From positions 15,176,915 to 15,240,914 of the forward strand of contig CM070606.1 in the NCBI GenBank assembly GCA_036346395.1: 64,000 nt of DNA. Reading direction: 5' to 3'. Position 1 is the stretch's first letter; the number at the start of each line of letters is the position of its first letter. Shown piece by piece: positions 1 to 12,480 of the stretch. The position numbers were made by a program, and so were the translations under genes. This DNA comes from Hsuehochloa calcarea (lineage: Eukaryota > Streptophyta > Magnoliopsida > Poales > Poaceae). The notes under the pieces are model-generated. The model worked only from the letters and a program-made list of their open reading frames with translations. It was not told the origin of the DNA and did not search any database.

Positions 1-2139
1 GTAGTAGATAAAATTAGTTTGAGCAACATGACGTATTGGAAGGCTCTATTCGGTTCTTAAGTGAGTAATGTGATTTGGTTTCAGATGTACTTCTTGGTTG
101 GGTTGGCAGGTAATGATGTACTCAAAGAAAATTGTTTTATTTGTTAATAGAAATCGGTTACCATAAGTATTTGAGGTCGGAGTTGAGAATTGTAATCTGC
201 AACTTTTCTATCATTACAGTTTAAGAGTTTCTTCAGTTTTCATAGCACTATTCTATTATGATTTATGGAGCTTTGAAAATCTTGTGGGACTTATGCCCTC
301 AACCGTGGGCACGTATTTTGTTTTCTGAGATCATTACTATTTGACTGTTTCTCTTTGTCTCATGCTCACTCCAAGGAGCAACATTTTCTTGTGTGTTGGA
401 ATTTGTGTCTGATTATCTCTTCCCTTTTGAGAAAGGATTTAACAAACTTATGTTGCCAAGTTTTATAAAGTGTCGTTTCGTGACTGGTTGGTGGTGGACA
501 AGTATAAGGCAGTGATGAGACTTTATGAACCAATCTATGTAAAGAACAGTAGAGGATGAATTGGTTTTGACCTATAACTTTTGGAGAGAATTCCATGGAA
601 TGTTTATCGTTGGAATAAAATTGATTAGTGTTACAACCAGTGGAACTCATAGCGAAATATAATCCAGAACCCTCGCTCATGCTTTGGAATGTTGGGATTA
701 TCTAAGTATGGGAATCTTGATCGATTTATTAGAGTATCACAGATGGGGAATTAACCTTACGAGGTTGTGTAGGTGGTTTATGAAGGTATAATTCAATGAG
801 AGTAGGATTAGCGAAGTAATGTCGATTGTAATGTCAATTGATGGGATAGTAGGGACAATTGAATTATCACCAGTGCGACTTGGCTTCATGAGTAACCCTC
901 TAGAAGTTAGAATTTCCTTAAAGATAATTTGGTTGAGAATATGTTTTAGGTGGTTGTTAACGATTGAGTATGATTAGATTATGGGGATTTTAGTCAATGA
1001 TTCGAGAGTTTCCATATCAGTTACATCGAATACATCTATAGGGTCCTTGAAGATTGAAAATTTGGCCCGACGTTCTATGCTAGAACCTTGGAGACTATTG
1101 ATGTTGTGTTGAGATGGTGAAACAAAGTGGATTCCGAATAGTACGATGTTCATTGATAGAATCCCTTGGGTGTAGCAATTGAGTGTGTGTGTGTGCTAAG
1201 AATTTCGGGTTGATTATCTTTGAAGGATTGAGGTGAAGTGATTGTGGGTGAAAACCATGATGGGGTGCATTTGGGAGTCATCTATCAAAGTAATTCCATC
1301 AGTTCAGAGGTTGGCTAGGGTATGTTTTTGGGTGAAAGTCATTAGGGTCTTTCTACAAAGGTGTGAATGGTGAATTCGGTTTGAGCATAGTGATGAGATT
1401 GCCAATTTAAGAGAAATGAGTTAGTGTGATATGGATGAAATGGGGTTCCATGATTTCAGAGAAATTCTATTTCTAACAGAGAAATTGAAAAAAAATGTTT
1501 CCTCGAGTAGTGAAACGCTCTTTGATTCTTGTTTGAGCTATGTGTTTATGACGGATGTTTTTCGCAAATGGAGTTTGAACTTATGATTGGCATGTGGATC
1601 TTATCGATTCGTAAAAATAAAGAAAGTAACTGGTTTGGGTATTCAAGTGGTTTCTCTTTCGGTTTGGGATGTGCTCATTGTTAAGATGAAAAGGTCGATC
1701 GAGAGTTGGAACTAGAATTCCGTGCGTCATGTGTAGAGTGTCTGGTTTGGTACCACAGGGAAGGTTGGCCCAAGGTACATCGGTTTGATTTTTGGTTGCT
1801 AGCATTTCACTAGAACCATCTCGGGTCCATGCGCGGGGTACACAACGTTTCGTCTGACCCGATGTCGAGAGAGTACTTGAGAGTCTGGAGTATGAGATTC
1901 ATCTGGGACGAGGAACCACAAGTAAAACCTTATGTTCGAGTCCCGTCCGTGGAGTATACCATATAAGATTAAGACGAGCGTTGTGGTGTAGAATGTTGGG
2001 ATCCATCAAGGTGCGGTGGTCGAATCAGACCGAGTGGAGAGTGACCTGGGAGCTGGAGCCATGCATGCTAAGTGTAAATGTCCTTCGAGTAGAATGACAG
2101 AAAGAATTCGGGGTCGAATTCTGTTTAAAGGGGGTAGAA
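1..2139 (+). mobile_element. Family A non-coding LTR retrotransposon, copy A1: 3' part of internal region (5' end outside window)
   Basis: This stretch matches the internal region of copy A2. For example, 1370-1560 resembles 22800-22985, and 1680-1760 resembles 23305-23385. It ends in a purine tract, AAAGGGGGTAGAA (2127-2139), directly before an LTR that starts TGTAATACCCC, as expected for a polypurine tract. No gag, protease, integrase or reverse transcriptase motif is visible in any frame; only short open frames occur. A1 lacks about 190 bp that A2 carries around 23103-23295. I infer a large non-autonomous element whose 5' half lies left of the window. Confidence 0.75.
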
Positions 2140-4228
2140 TGTAATACCCCGGAATTGAATCGGGTAATTAGAAAATAGCCAGGAGGAGAAAAGACAATTA
2201 AATGAGTAGAAATTCCTGAAAAGAGAAGGGGTTTTCCGTAAAACCTCGACAACCTGGGCCTGGGCCGCAGCCCAGGAGGGGCCCATGTGGTGGCCGGCCA
2301 AAAGGGGGGGGGTTCCCACCCCCCAAACCCTAAACTCCCCACTCTCCCTCCTCCTCCCCACTTTGAGCCGCCACCTCTCCCTGCTGTGCACCGCCTCGTC
2401 AGATTTGGGTACGTTATGTTCATTTTCAGACCTGATCACCTGTCAGAAAGTTGTAGATCTCGGTTTTATCTTTATTTTGGCACCAAGATCACTTGATTTG
2501 GTGTCATAGTTTAGGAGTTATGGCCGTTTTTCTACGACTGTACAGGAAAGCTGACGAGATTTGGCAATCTGCATGTCTAGCCAGTTTGTATTTTTTTTGA
2601 GGCCGAATCTGAAGGGTCACCCAACACGAAAGTTGTAGACATTCCAGTAAGCTTTCAGTATTGATACAGAACATATTTTTTAGAGTTGGCAATCAAAAGT
2701 TATGAATTTTTTACCGTCGCTGTTTTGCTAACTGTCAGATTGCAGAGACAGAAAACTTAGAAAAAATTTATCTGAATATAAGAATTAGTAGGAGGCCGAA
2801 TCAGGAGACTTGTCTAACTGGACTATTGTAGATGGTTTTGTCAGGACTCTAGAGAGTCCAAGATCACCCCATTCCGAGTTGTGTAGCAAAAGTTATGGTG
2901 GTTTTAGTACTCTGTCCAGAAAACCCAACGTGAAGTTGATGTTTTTTTAATTGGCCTGGTAGGGATATTACTTCGCCGATTCAGCAAGGCTCACCAACTA
3001 GACTTAGTTGGAGAATTTAATTATCTTTCCAGAAAGTCTAAGAATATCTTATTTGGACCCCTGTACTAATAGATATGGATTTTTGAATTTGACTGTCCAC
3101 CGAGGGGACAGATCGACGTTTAGGAGTTTGGGGTCGGGATCGAGTTAGGAGTTTTGCAAGTCCATGGTTATTGTTATATAGGTTGTTTTGATCTGCTGCT
3201 GTGTCTTAGCATGTGTTATAACTATTATTCAGGTGGTGGACCGGTGCAGGGAGCAGCTCATTATGTACATCCCTCGTTCTCTCGTGGTTAAGGCAAGTAC
3301 AGTAGTGGTAAATTATGTGTGATCATTTATTCATGTTTACTATGTTATGAGTATATTATGTTAATCATGGATGCTCGTGTGTTATGGACATTAATGCCCG
3401 TAAATGCTAGAAGTATGCGTAAGTTTCATGTATGCATGATGATTTAAAGTATTGACCATGTGCATCATGATATCATATTGGAGGCATGGTCACGTGGTGA
3501 CCAAGCATTAATTGAGGTCGCCGTCATGAATATGATGGGCTTTTGGGTCCCCATACTTGTGGAGTATGGGCTAAGGTCCCTGTGCTAGAAGGCACAGGTA
3601 TGGGTGTGCATCGACGGATGCACACTCCGTAATACCGGTATATGCAAAAGAGAGAAAGAAAAATGCATTTGAACAGTTTGCATCGCATAAGCATGAAACA
3701 TATTTCTTATTGGGTTACATGGATGGATGTTGTTAATTACAGTTGTGTTGGCTATTGTCTTGCTATTTGTACTTTGCTGAGTCTTGGACTCACTCTTGCT
3801 GATGTTGTGTTTTTAGGTATCTCGTTTGCGGACGGCATGCATGGGAGGGAGTAGGGTTGCTTTGGTTTCACTCACTACCACATATTCTTGAAAAGATAAT
3901 TATCATTTAGATCGTACCTTTATAACAAGCAAACTGCTTAAGGATTAACTTTGGCTATACTTGAATGCATTGGTTTATTTGTAATAATGAGAGTGGTAAA
4001 TTTTAATTATGCTTGCTTATGTTTTAGCTGAGTAGATTATTTATGAATGCTTCGATGAACTTTGGATGTTGAAATAGTGATAGTTTTATAAGCATGTATT
4101 GGAATCTCCGGTAAACTTAGTTATACAAAGGAGGTTCTGCCGAATTTTTTTTGTAGTGTCTTGGATTTGTATTTGTGATATTGTTATTTTAGTAGCATCA
4201 CAGGCTCATGTTGGGCTGGGGTGTTACA
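2140..4228 (+). mobile_element. 3' LTR of family A copy A1
   Basis: The LTR starts TGTAATACCCCGG after the polypurine tract and ends GGGGTGTTACA, so it has TG...CA ends and is about 2.09 kb. It aligns along its length with the A2 3' LTR (23771-26096). Its layout is a C-rich leader (2290-2400), a low-complexity middle, a mini-exon-like block ending AAG|GCAAGT at 3292, a run of hairpins at 3487-3641, and a second hairpin upstream of a T-rich tract ending TTTTAG at 3816. The target site duplication cannot be checked because the 5' end is outside the window. Confidence 0.8.
3293..3816 (+). other. Intron-like module within the A1 LTR, containing a hairpin run
   Basis: The left edge reads AAG|GCAAGTAC, a GC-type 5' splice site; the A2 3' LTR has AAG|GTAAGTA at the same place (25045). 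The right edge is a T-rich tract ending TTTTAG|GTATC. Inside are perfect hairpins: TGGTCAC-GTG-GTGACCA (3487-3503), CCCATAC/GTATGGG (3550-3570), CCTGTGC/GCACAGG (3579-3598), GTGTGCATC-GACG-GATGCACAC (3604-3625), the palindrome ATACCGGTAT (3632-3641), and TGAGTC-TTG-GACTCA (3778-3792) just before the acceptor. That the module is spliced is inference. Confidence 0.45.
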
Positions 4229-5363
4229 CAGAGTCTCAAAAAATCAATGTAATACGCCAAAACGTGTTAGAAAGAAAACAAAAATAGATAAAAGGGTTTT
4301 TCTTAAATTTCTTCAAAACCTGGGCCATGTGCTCTTGGCCCACAACACCAAGGTTCAAAAGGGGGGAAACCCAAAATTTGCTCTGATTGCCTTAGTGCTC
4401 TGATTACCACCACCCTTTGATTCCTCCTTGTGCCCCCCTATTACTCATACACCTCAGTGTCGACTCCCTGGTTGCTGCCGGTCAAAGTAGAGAAGGAAGA
4501 GGATGAGGTAGAAGAATAGAAGTCTTAGGATGAGGTAGAAGAATAGAAGTATTCACGATTGTTTCAGCCAGGTCTAGCGGTGGATCCATGGGTACATTCA
4601 TGTTCTCCATTAGATTTTGTAAACTTTTGATATGCGATCTGTCACCGATAGTCAAACTCGTCTCCTGTTGTGTAGATCGGTATTTCTATAGCTTTATTAA
4701 TTCGTAAGTTTGGGATAGTTACAAGTAGATTCAACATTTCGGGTCTTCTAGAGTTATGTGGGTAATCGCGATAGATTTCTGGGATGTATTAATTCACAAT
4801 TTTTGGTTGGATAATTATTTAGTTATGAGTTTTTCAAGTCTGAGTGCCCGTTCAGCCTCTGGATTCAGGCAGCGAGTATAGTTCTGTGAATTAGGGTTTA
4901 GAGATGGACGAATCTGGTCAGTATATCTTCATGAGTTTTGTAGAAACCTTTATGATGATTCCAGAGAGTCCAAGATCATATTTTTGGACAATTAAAACGG
5001 AAGTTATGAATTTTTGAAGTTGTTGTTTTAGATCTGTCCTTCTCTTGGAGACAGTAGGGAAAGGTTGCTCTGTTAGTAACCTTTGTTGCACAATAAAAAA
5101 TTATGATAAATTTATTTACCAATATGGTTCTCTATAGTCTCTAGAATTTCTTAGATCATTGTATTTGGATGTACCAATTAAAAGATACAAAATTCTTAAA
5201 TTGATATTACCTAAGATGTCAAGACTATCTTCGAGGATAAAAACAAAGGCTTAGATGAAATAATTTGAACATTTAGTCACCTGAGAAGTTGTAGGTCTGC
5301 ATGTGTAGGTCCTACAGGTCTTGGATTCATGATTTTTAGAGTTCTGAATCAAAATTTATGGTT
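4229..5363 (+). mobile_element. Truncated LTR-like fragment X (left part), interrupted by A2
   Basis: A third LTR-like sequence starts TGTAATACGCC at 4248. Like family A it has a CCTGGGCC...GGCCC inverted motif and a C-rich leader. It breaks at 5363, where A2 begins, and appears to continue at 26097. The join across A2 shares GGTT (perhaps GGTTT with one T lost), compatible with a target site duplication. No coding frame was found. The family and the true 3' end are not determined. Confidence 0.45.
4500..4550 (+). repeat. Two-copy tandem repeat, period 27 bp
   Basis: AGGATGAGGTAGAAGAATAG occurs at 4500 and again at 4527, each followed by AAGT. It is a local duplication inside the LTR-like fragment X. 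Confidence 0.85.
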
Positions 5364-6079
5364 TGTAATATCCCGGAATTGAATCGGGTAATTAGAAAAT
5401 CAGCCGAAAGAAGAGAGGGCAAAGAAAGGAGTAAAAATTCTGAAATTAAAAGGGGGTTTTCCACATTATTTAGACAAACTGGGCCTTGGGCCATGGCCCA
5501 TGTGGCCCAAGAGGAGGGCCGGCCAAAGGGGGGATGACCTTCCCCATAAACCCTAGCCACCCTCCCCCCTTTCCCCTCTCCCCCATAGCCGCCACCCCTC
5601 TCTCCCCTGCGCCACCACCTCCCCAGCAGCACCATCTCCCTCCCCGGTGAAGATCCTTGCTGCGGCCCATTGGAGGAAAGGTGAGGAGACCACCGTTGGA
5701 GTGCCGGCCAAGACGAGGTAGCATGTAATATCCCGGAATTGAATCGGGTAATTAGAAAATCAGCCGAAAGAAGAGAGGGCAAAGAAAGGAGTAAAAATTC
5801 TAAAATTAAAAGGGGGTTTTCCGCATTATTCGAACAACCTGGGCCTTGGGCCACGGCCCATGTGGCCCAAGAGGGGGGCCGGCCAAAGGGGGATGACCTC
5901 CCCCAAAACCCCAGCCACCCTCCCCTTTCCCTCTCTTCCCCCATAGCCGCCACCCTCTCTCCGTGCGCCACCACCTCCCCAGCAGCACCATCTCCCTCCC
6001 CGGCGAAGATCCTTCCTGCGGTCCATTGGAGGAAAGGCGAGGAGACCACCGTTCGAGTGCCGGCCTAGACGAGGTAGCA
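5364..6079 (+). repeat. Tandem duplication of the first ~360 bp of the A2 5' LTR
   Basis: Units 5364-5723 and 5724-6079 both run from TGTAATATCCCGGAATTG to GACGAGGTAGCA. They differ at several scattered positions, such as CATTATTTAGAC against CATTATTCGAAC, so the duplication is not very recent. A long low-complexity open frame on the minus strand runs across both units and is a by-product. Confidence 0.9.
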
Positions 6080-7044
6080 GATCGGTGTTATTCAGTGCTG
6101 TTCCTCGTCAGTTTTGGGTAATATCCATACGTTTTTTTATCTGACCACCTCTTAGAAAGTTGTAGCCCTCGGTTTTAGCTTTCTCTGGGCACCGAGATCA
6201 CCTGATTTAGACTTACGGTTAAGGCGTTATGCTAGTTTTACCGCGATTGACCACGAGAGCTGACGAGAATTGGCAGATTGTCTTGTCTAGCCATTATGAA
6301 TTATTTAGAAGCCGAATTAGAAAAGACAACCAAAATTAATATTGTAGAGAATTGGCATAATTGGTACTGTTCATAGTTGCTAGAGATATGAATTACGTGT
6401 TATTCATGGTTGTTTGTCTATGGTTATGAGATTTTGGAGTAAGAATGGGTTATTCATATGCAAAGTTGTTGTGGATGCGTGTTTGTATTACTTTGAGAAT
6501 TCATACATATGCATTATGTTAGTTTACTGAAGTCTTAGTCATGTGATGACCAAGCAACTCTTGAGATCCCTGTCATGTTAATGACAGGCTAAAGGTCCTC
6601 ATGCTTGAAGAGCATGGGTTTGGGTCCCCATACACGTGGAGTATGGGCAATGGTCCCTGTACCAGATGGTACAAGCATGGGTGTGCATCGACGGATGCAC
6701 ACTTTGCATTACCGGTAAAATGCAAAAGAGAAAGAGGAGGAATAAGATCATGTTGAGCATATTGCGTAACATGCATGTGTAAAGTGATTGATACGTGGTT
6801 TTGTGAAGTATAGTTGATGAGTTATATGCTTGTATGTTGTTGATGCCATTTATTATATTTGATGAGTCTTTGGACTCACCTCTTGCTTTTATTGTGCTTT
6901 TAGGTACCACTTGAGAGAACGGCATGAATGGGAGGGAATAGGTTGCTTTGGATGCACTCACTACCACACATTCTTTTAAAGATGATTATCATTTAGGTCG
7001 TACCTTAATAATAAGCAAACTGTTTAAGGATTATTTTTGGCTAT

Positions 7045-9465
7045 TGTAATACCCCGAAGGTGATTCGGCTTATTAGAAAAAGTTTCGGAAGAGGGAGCTA
7101 ATCGAAAAACCAGAATCATCTTTTCACCGGGGGGTTTTCTGTGATTTCACGGCAACCTGGGCCTGGGCCTGGGCCACAGCACAGGAGGGGCCCATGTGGT
7201 GGCTGGCCATAAGAGGGGGGGTTCCCACCCCCCAAACCCTAAACTCCACATTTCTCTCCCCCTCCCCCCCTTTGGAGCCGCCGCCCCCCTTCCCCCTTGC
7301 TGTGCACCGTCTTGTACGTCGATTTTGGGTAAGATGCGTTCGTTTTCTGTCCTGTCCATCTCTTAGAAAGTTGTAGGTATTGTTCTTAGATTTCCATAGC
7401 CACCGAGATCACGTGATTCGACCTTACAGTTTAGGAGATATGATTTTTTTAGTGCGCGCTGTTCTGTCTGTCTGACGAGAAAGATCTGTCGGCTTGATCC
7501 TAGGTTTTGATTTAGTTAGAGGAATTTCCAGAACCTCCACCCAAATAAGTTATTGTATCCCTTTAAATTATATTTCAAAGCTGATAAAGATCATCTCCAT
7601 TGGATCTGTATAATGAAAGTTATGATATTTTCTTTACCACTGTTCTGAATTTTTAGCAGATAATTGTTAGTGTTTTCATCTATTGTTTAGACTACTGTAG
7701 AGGCTGAATCTGGGGTTTTGCCCTTCTAGAGTTTTATTCCTGGGAACGTTAGCTTTCGTTTGGCACCGAGATCAGAAAAATCCGATCTGTAGTTTGGGAG
7801 ATATGAATTTTTGATTACGAACTGTCCGGTCTGTCTAAAAACTGAGGTTAGTAGGTTTGTCCCTCGGTTTTGTTCAAATTAGGGGCCGAATCAGAACCTT
7901 CACCCAACTAAGTTATTTTAGCCCTTAAAATTATCTTTCCAATATGATAAGAATCATTCTCATTGGATCAATAGGTTGAAAGTTACGCCATTTTCTTTAT
8001 CTCTGATCGTATTCGGACGGAGGCGTAGATTGGTTGTGTTTAGCTGTTAATTAGCCCTCTGTTTGGCGAATCAGGGATTCCGCCAACTAATGTTTTGTAG
8101 CCTGATCTGTTAAGATTCAGTGAGCACTCGTTTCAGGTCTTTTGGAGTTACAGATAATTAATGGTGATTTTTCTAGTATCGCTGCCAGTTTAGCGTAATC
8201 AGTCATTGGGTAAACTTGGTAAAATTGATCCCGTTGTTTGGGTGGGAGAGATAGAGGGATGGAAGGGCTCTTGTAGCAATGTCATACCTTGTTATTCTTA
8301 TTTCGATTATACATTTGTGTAGGCGGTGAGGCGGTGAGTGGAGGGGCATCTTCGTGTCCTCCTATTACGTCACATCGCGGAAGGCAAGTACCCTAGGCTG
8401 TTTGGTGATGTTTCCAATTGTTTGCTTGATGTTGGGATAAATTATGAATGCCTTTTTCTATCCATCCTGATGTTTATTTCATTTCAAGAAGATGATTCTT
8501 GTGATTAAAGAATTAGCATTCATTTCAGTTGTTGCATTCCATTACATGCAACTAACTTGTGTGGCATCTTTGATATATTATGTTGTGTGGGAATGCATAC
8601 TCATACTTGTTTACACATGTTGTTGAATGCCATGTGTCTTTTCCACTAATGTGTGTTATTCATTCATACCATGAGAAACATCATATTCATTCATAAAATT
8701 CATTATGACCACGGGAGTGGATTCTTTTGGTAAGTCCCATCAATTCCAGTATGGGAATTTGAAAGACCCATCAATTCCAGTATGGGCATTTGAAAACCCA
8801 CCATTCCAATGTGGGTAGTGTTGACCACCATTCCAATGTGGCAACTTGGACACCTGTATGAAACGTTCTTCATACGGTGATTGGGTCCCGTACTTTGTGA
8901 AGTCTGAGCTTAAGTGAACACCGACGGTGTATCACTCGCTATACTGCAGATATAGTGTGATTAGTCCATTCCTTCAATGCATTCTTTCATTCCATCCATT
9001 CATGTATTCATTCCATTCAATCATATATGTGTTCCAAGATTTGTTCGTAATTCAACTGGATTGTGTTGTTCACTCTATGTTTGATTATTCTTGTATGTAC
9101 TTCTTGAGTCTTGACTCACCCTTGCTTTGTATGTTTTAATTAGGTAATTGAGGAGAAGACAAGGTGATTTGGTGGGGTAGTTCGACTGCTTGCACTTCAC
9201 TTTTATCCAATCGAATAATTATTATTACCTTTCATCAAGCCAACTTGTTAAATAAATTTCCATTTGTAATAATCCAACTTTGGTATTGCTTGACTGCTCG
9301 TGGTATTATATCTGTTTATCCATTTTTTCCATGAATCGGTGATCGTTTATTGTCATTCTTTAGAAATTATTGTTGATTGAATCAGATAATCCGACTTTAA
9401 TGCTATTCTTAGTAGTTTGATAGTTTTGCGTGACATCTTGGCTTCCGAATAGCCAGGGTGTTACA
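7045..9465 (+). mobile_element. 5' LTR of element B
   Basis: It is about 2.42 kb. Features are a C-rich leader (7225-7310), a repeated degenerate block of the type GCCGAATC...AAGTTA that recurs about three times between 7450 and 8150, a mini-exon-like block ending GAAG|GCAAGTA at 8383, a hairpin run (about 8710-8955), TGAGTC-TT-GACTCA (9105-9118) and a T-rich stretch ending TTAG at 9143. Compared with the 3' LTR it has lost bases at CTG/CAG sites, for example 8018-8035 against 17085-17102. Confidence 0.85.
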
Positions 9466-9479
9466 GTTGGTATCAGAGC
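9466..9479 (+). other. Primer binding site of element B
   Basis: GTTGGTATCAGAGC directly follows the 5' LTR. TGGTATCAGAGC is complementary to the 3' end of initiator tRNA-Met, the usual primer of plant LTR retrotransposons. Confidence 0.85.
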
Positions 9480-11640
9480 GGGCTTTAGGTCCGTGGTTCA
9501 TTTAAACATATTAAATTGACACATTTCAATTGTGGTGACTCGAGTATTGAGTCGTTGTTAAATTGTGTTATGCTATGATGTGTTAATCCATGATATGATG
9601 GGATAACCTCTATCTATAAAATTATTCTATGATCGTCATGAGATGATCCGATATAAATATATATATTCATAATTGATTGCATTAGTTATGCGTTTCGCTA
9701 GCGGGCGTTGATCAGTTGAGTTCGTGGTTGATGTCCTAGGTTTTGCCAGGCTACACCACTGTTTGTAGTATGATATTAGAGAACTTCTTACCTCTGTTCC
9801 ATAAGCTCTGTATTGAGCATGAGCTCATTGATGAACTTGTTGCCTTTCTCGAACTGATATCTGGTTTCCTGGTTGTGGTTCCTGGCAGTTCGTGAATTCT
9901 TTTGAAATTGGGGTTTTAATGAAGAAGGCAAGCTCCAGCAGTTCTCTGATTCGTTCTTTGAAACAAATATTGCCCTTTCGACTATTGTGATATTTCTGCT
10001 CCACGTGAGCATAGTTCAAATGCAAGATTCCTCTTTTCACAAAAGATTTGTTTTACCCCTGTTGGGGAAATTTAACTGATTCGTTCGTTTGGAATCTCGG
10101 TATTGGAAGACTTCTTTTGCAAGTTCTTTATCAAGTGTGTATTGATCTTGCATATTTCTCTTGAATTTGCTTTAGTACGTCGTTCTCTTCCTTGATTTTC
10201 GAATTTGACAAATTCTTGTCCGGTGGCGATTGATGAATTTATCTTGGGTTCATGATGTTGGTAGACGAGTTTAAATAGGCCTTTAATGGTACTCCGAAAA
10301 TATTATTGTTTTTCGATTGTCGACTTATTTTTACTACGAATGATCTTTGTAAATTGGCAATATTGATATTTTCATAGTTGTTCTTTCTTTCTCATTGGAA
10401 ACGAGCGACTCATTTACTCGTTTGATGGTTTGCCTAATGAGAATTCTTGTTGCAAGATCGTTAACACGAGAAAGCATTGACTCAATGTATTCCTTTTGGA
10501 ACCCTCTGCTTGTTGAAATTTGATGCATTTCTTTTCTGAAGAAAAGCGTTAAAACCCTTTTGGAGTGCTTGGTTATGCTTAAGTCGGGGGTTACACCCAA
10601 ACAAAGATTGTGGGCTACGGGTTTCTATTAGACCCTATTTGTTTTTCAAAATAGTTTCTTGCCTTTACGTCATGGGGCTCTCATTCTTTGTTTGTGAGCG
10701 TTATTCTTGACAAGATCGTTCTCTTTATGTTAGCCATATCTCTCTTGTTGATAAGGGTAGCTCGGTTATCCGTTTGTGATTCGAGAATGAAAATTTCCTT
10801 TCACAAAGTTCATTGAAGAAAATTTCGATTGTGTTCATTTCTTTGGAATATTTGGAGTGTTGGAGTTTAGAACCTCCCTTTGGAAAGAAAAGTGTCGAAA
10901 TCCCTTTCTCTAGAGTTTTGTAGTCTTTGGGTGTGACGTTTGTTCAACTTTGTGGTTTTCGTGCGAATTCTTTTCTAGAATAAGTTGTTATTACAATTCC
11001 ATTTGATCTTTGAAAATTTTATGACCCGATTTGTCATGTTCCCTTTAGAAGGTTTATTGACACGATCAGTAATGGGAGAGTAAGGTTGATTCTTTTATAG
11101 AGAAAGAAGTTTGACCACCTTTCTTGATGTTTCCAATATGACTCAATTTCGAGTTTTGTGTTCATGACCTATTGGAGGTCCCAGTTAATTATGATAAACG
11201 AAGTTTGCCACGTAAAACGATTTGTTGCAGAGTTATAATGGTTCTTCAGTGATGCGAGTGTTTTGATCTTGAATGCTCGTTGTTCTTATCTGTAAAGATC
11301 CGACATTCTCTTCTTGTGAGGCTCATGTTTTCAATTGTGGACTCCACCTAGGTTCAATGAGTTCATTGCCTAAATTTTTCTGCCCTTTTCACTCAAAAGA
11401 TTTCGAGTTTCAATCGTAATGCCGTTTTCTTATCGGTTGTTATTTACTATTATCTTCTGAGGAATGTGTTCCCTCAACTGTGAACTCAATTTCTTATGGT
11501 TTCTTGCTCGCCGTGATGAACAACGTTTTTCTGTGTGACGAAGCTTGTCCTTATTCGCCTCTTTCTTTTGAGAAAGACCCAAAAGTTTTGTTGCAGGGTT
11601 TTACAAAGCGTTTATTGGCAACTGTTTGGTGGTGGTTAAG
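9480..11640 (+). mobile_element. Internal region of element B, left part, non-coding
   Basis: It is T-rich with only short open frames on both strands and no retroviral motif. Blocks resemble the A2 internal region after its primer site: GGTCCGTGG followed by AAATTGACACA, and a stretch around 11500-11635 with AACAACGTTTTT, GAGAAAGACC and TTGGTGGTGGTTAAG. It ends at the TTAAG target site of the solo LTR. Confidence 0.7.
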
Positions 11641-12473
11641 TGTAGCGTCCCGCTTTTTCGGAGTTTTTGAAAATTTTAAAAGAGAACCATTTGCTTCTTT
11701 TTGCCAAAAGCTTAATTTTGAAATTTCAGAATCTATTTGCAGTTTAATATGAATTAATCAAACTTCAATTAAATTGAAGTTGGCTTAATTGAGTTTTTTG
11801 GAAGTTAAAATCAAAATTATTATTTCAGGTGTTTTTCTTGGATTTATTGGATTTTAGAAATTAATTTTCATTTTACCCGAAATAGAAAATTAATTTATTT
11901 GTAAAAAAAAGAAAAATTAAAGTTGAAAGTATTTTTATTAAGTCCAGAATAATTCTAGGAATTTCTTTGAATTTTTCTAGAATTTTTGGGCTCTATTTGC
12001 TATTTTCTAAATTATCTTTTCATTTGTTTGTATTTCTAAAATCAAAAAGGTATTAAAATCATTTTCTTTGTTCTTGGGCCGAATCGTCGCGGCCGCTCCT
12101 GTTCCTCACTAGGCCCGCGCTCGCTGTCTTCAAGCTCCATGTGGCGCCCTCGGCTCCCGTGCCGCCTGATCTCCATCCGTCGGCTCTCGATCGGCCGCGT
12201 CTCCCCTAGCACGAGCCGTCCGATCAAAATCGGACGACTCTCTCGCCGTGTTTCTCTCCCTTCCCCACTGTCCGTCGAAATCGGACGGCGCCATCATCGT
12301 CCTCCCGCTCGCGCGCTCTCTCCCACGTCCGCTGCCCGTCGCCGCCGCGAATCACGCCCCGTCCGATCCGCCGTCTCCTCGCCTCGCGCGCCTCCTGCCA
12401 GAATCCGCCGCCTCGGTCCGCCGCTCGCCACGTCGCCCGTCCATCTCGCCTCACGCCTACTCTCCTCCGCCCC

Positions 12474-12480
12474 TATAAAA
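12474..12480 (+). promoter_or_regulatory. TATA box of the solo LTR
   Basis: TATAAAA sits at the downstream side of a GC-rich block and is followed by CT-rich leader sequence (12495-12560), the usual arrangement of a plant LTR promoter. Confidence 0.6.

Noticed and set aside
5336..6049. Minus-strand open frame of 237 codons
   Set aside because: It runs across the two tandem LTR units, repeats itself, and is low-complexity Gly/Arg/Pro. It is a by-product of C-rich leader sequence.
9466..9479. Partial tRNA-Met gene
   Set aside because: Only the 12-14 bases complementary to the tRNA 3' end are present, next to an LTR. It is a primer binding site.
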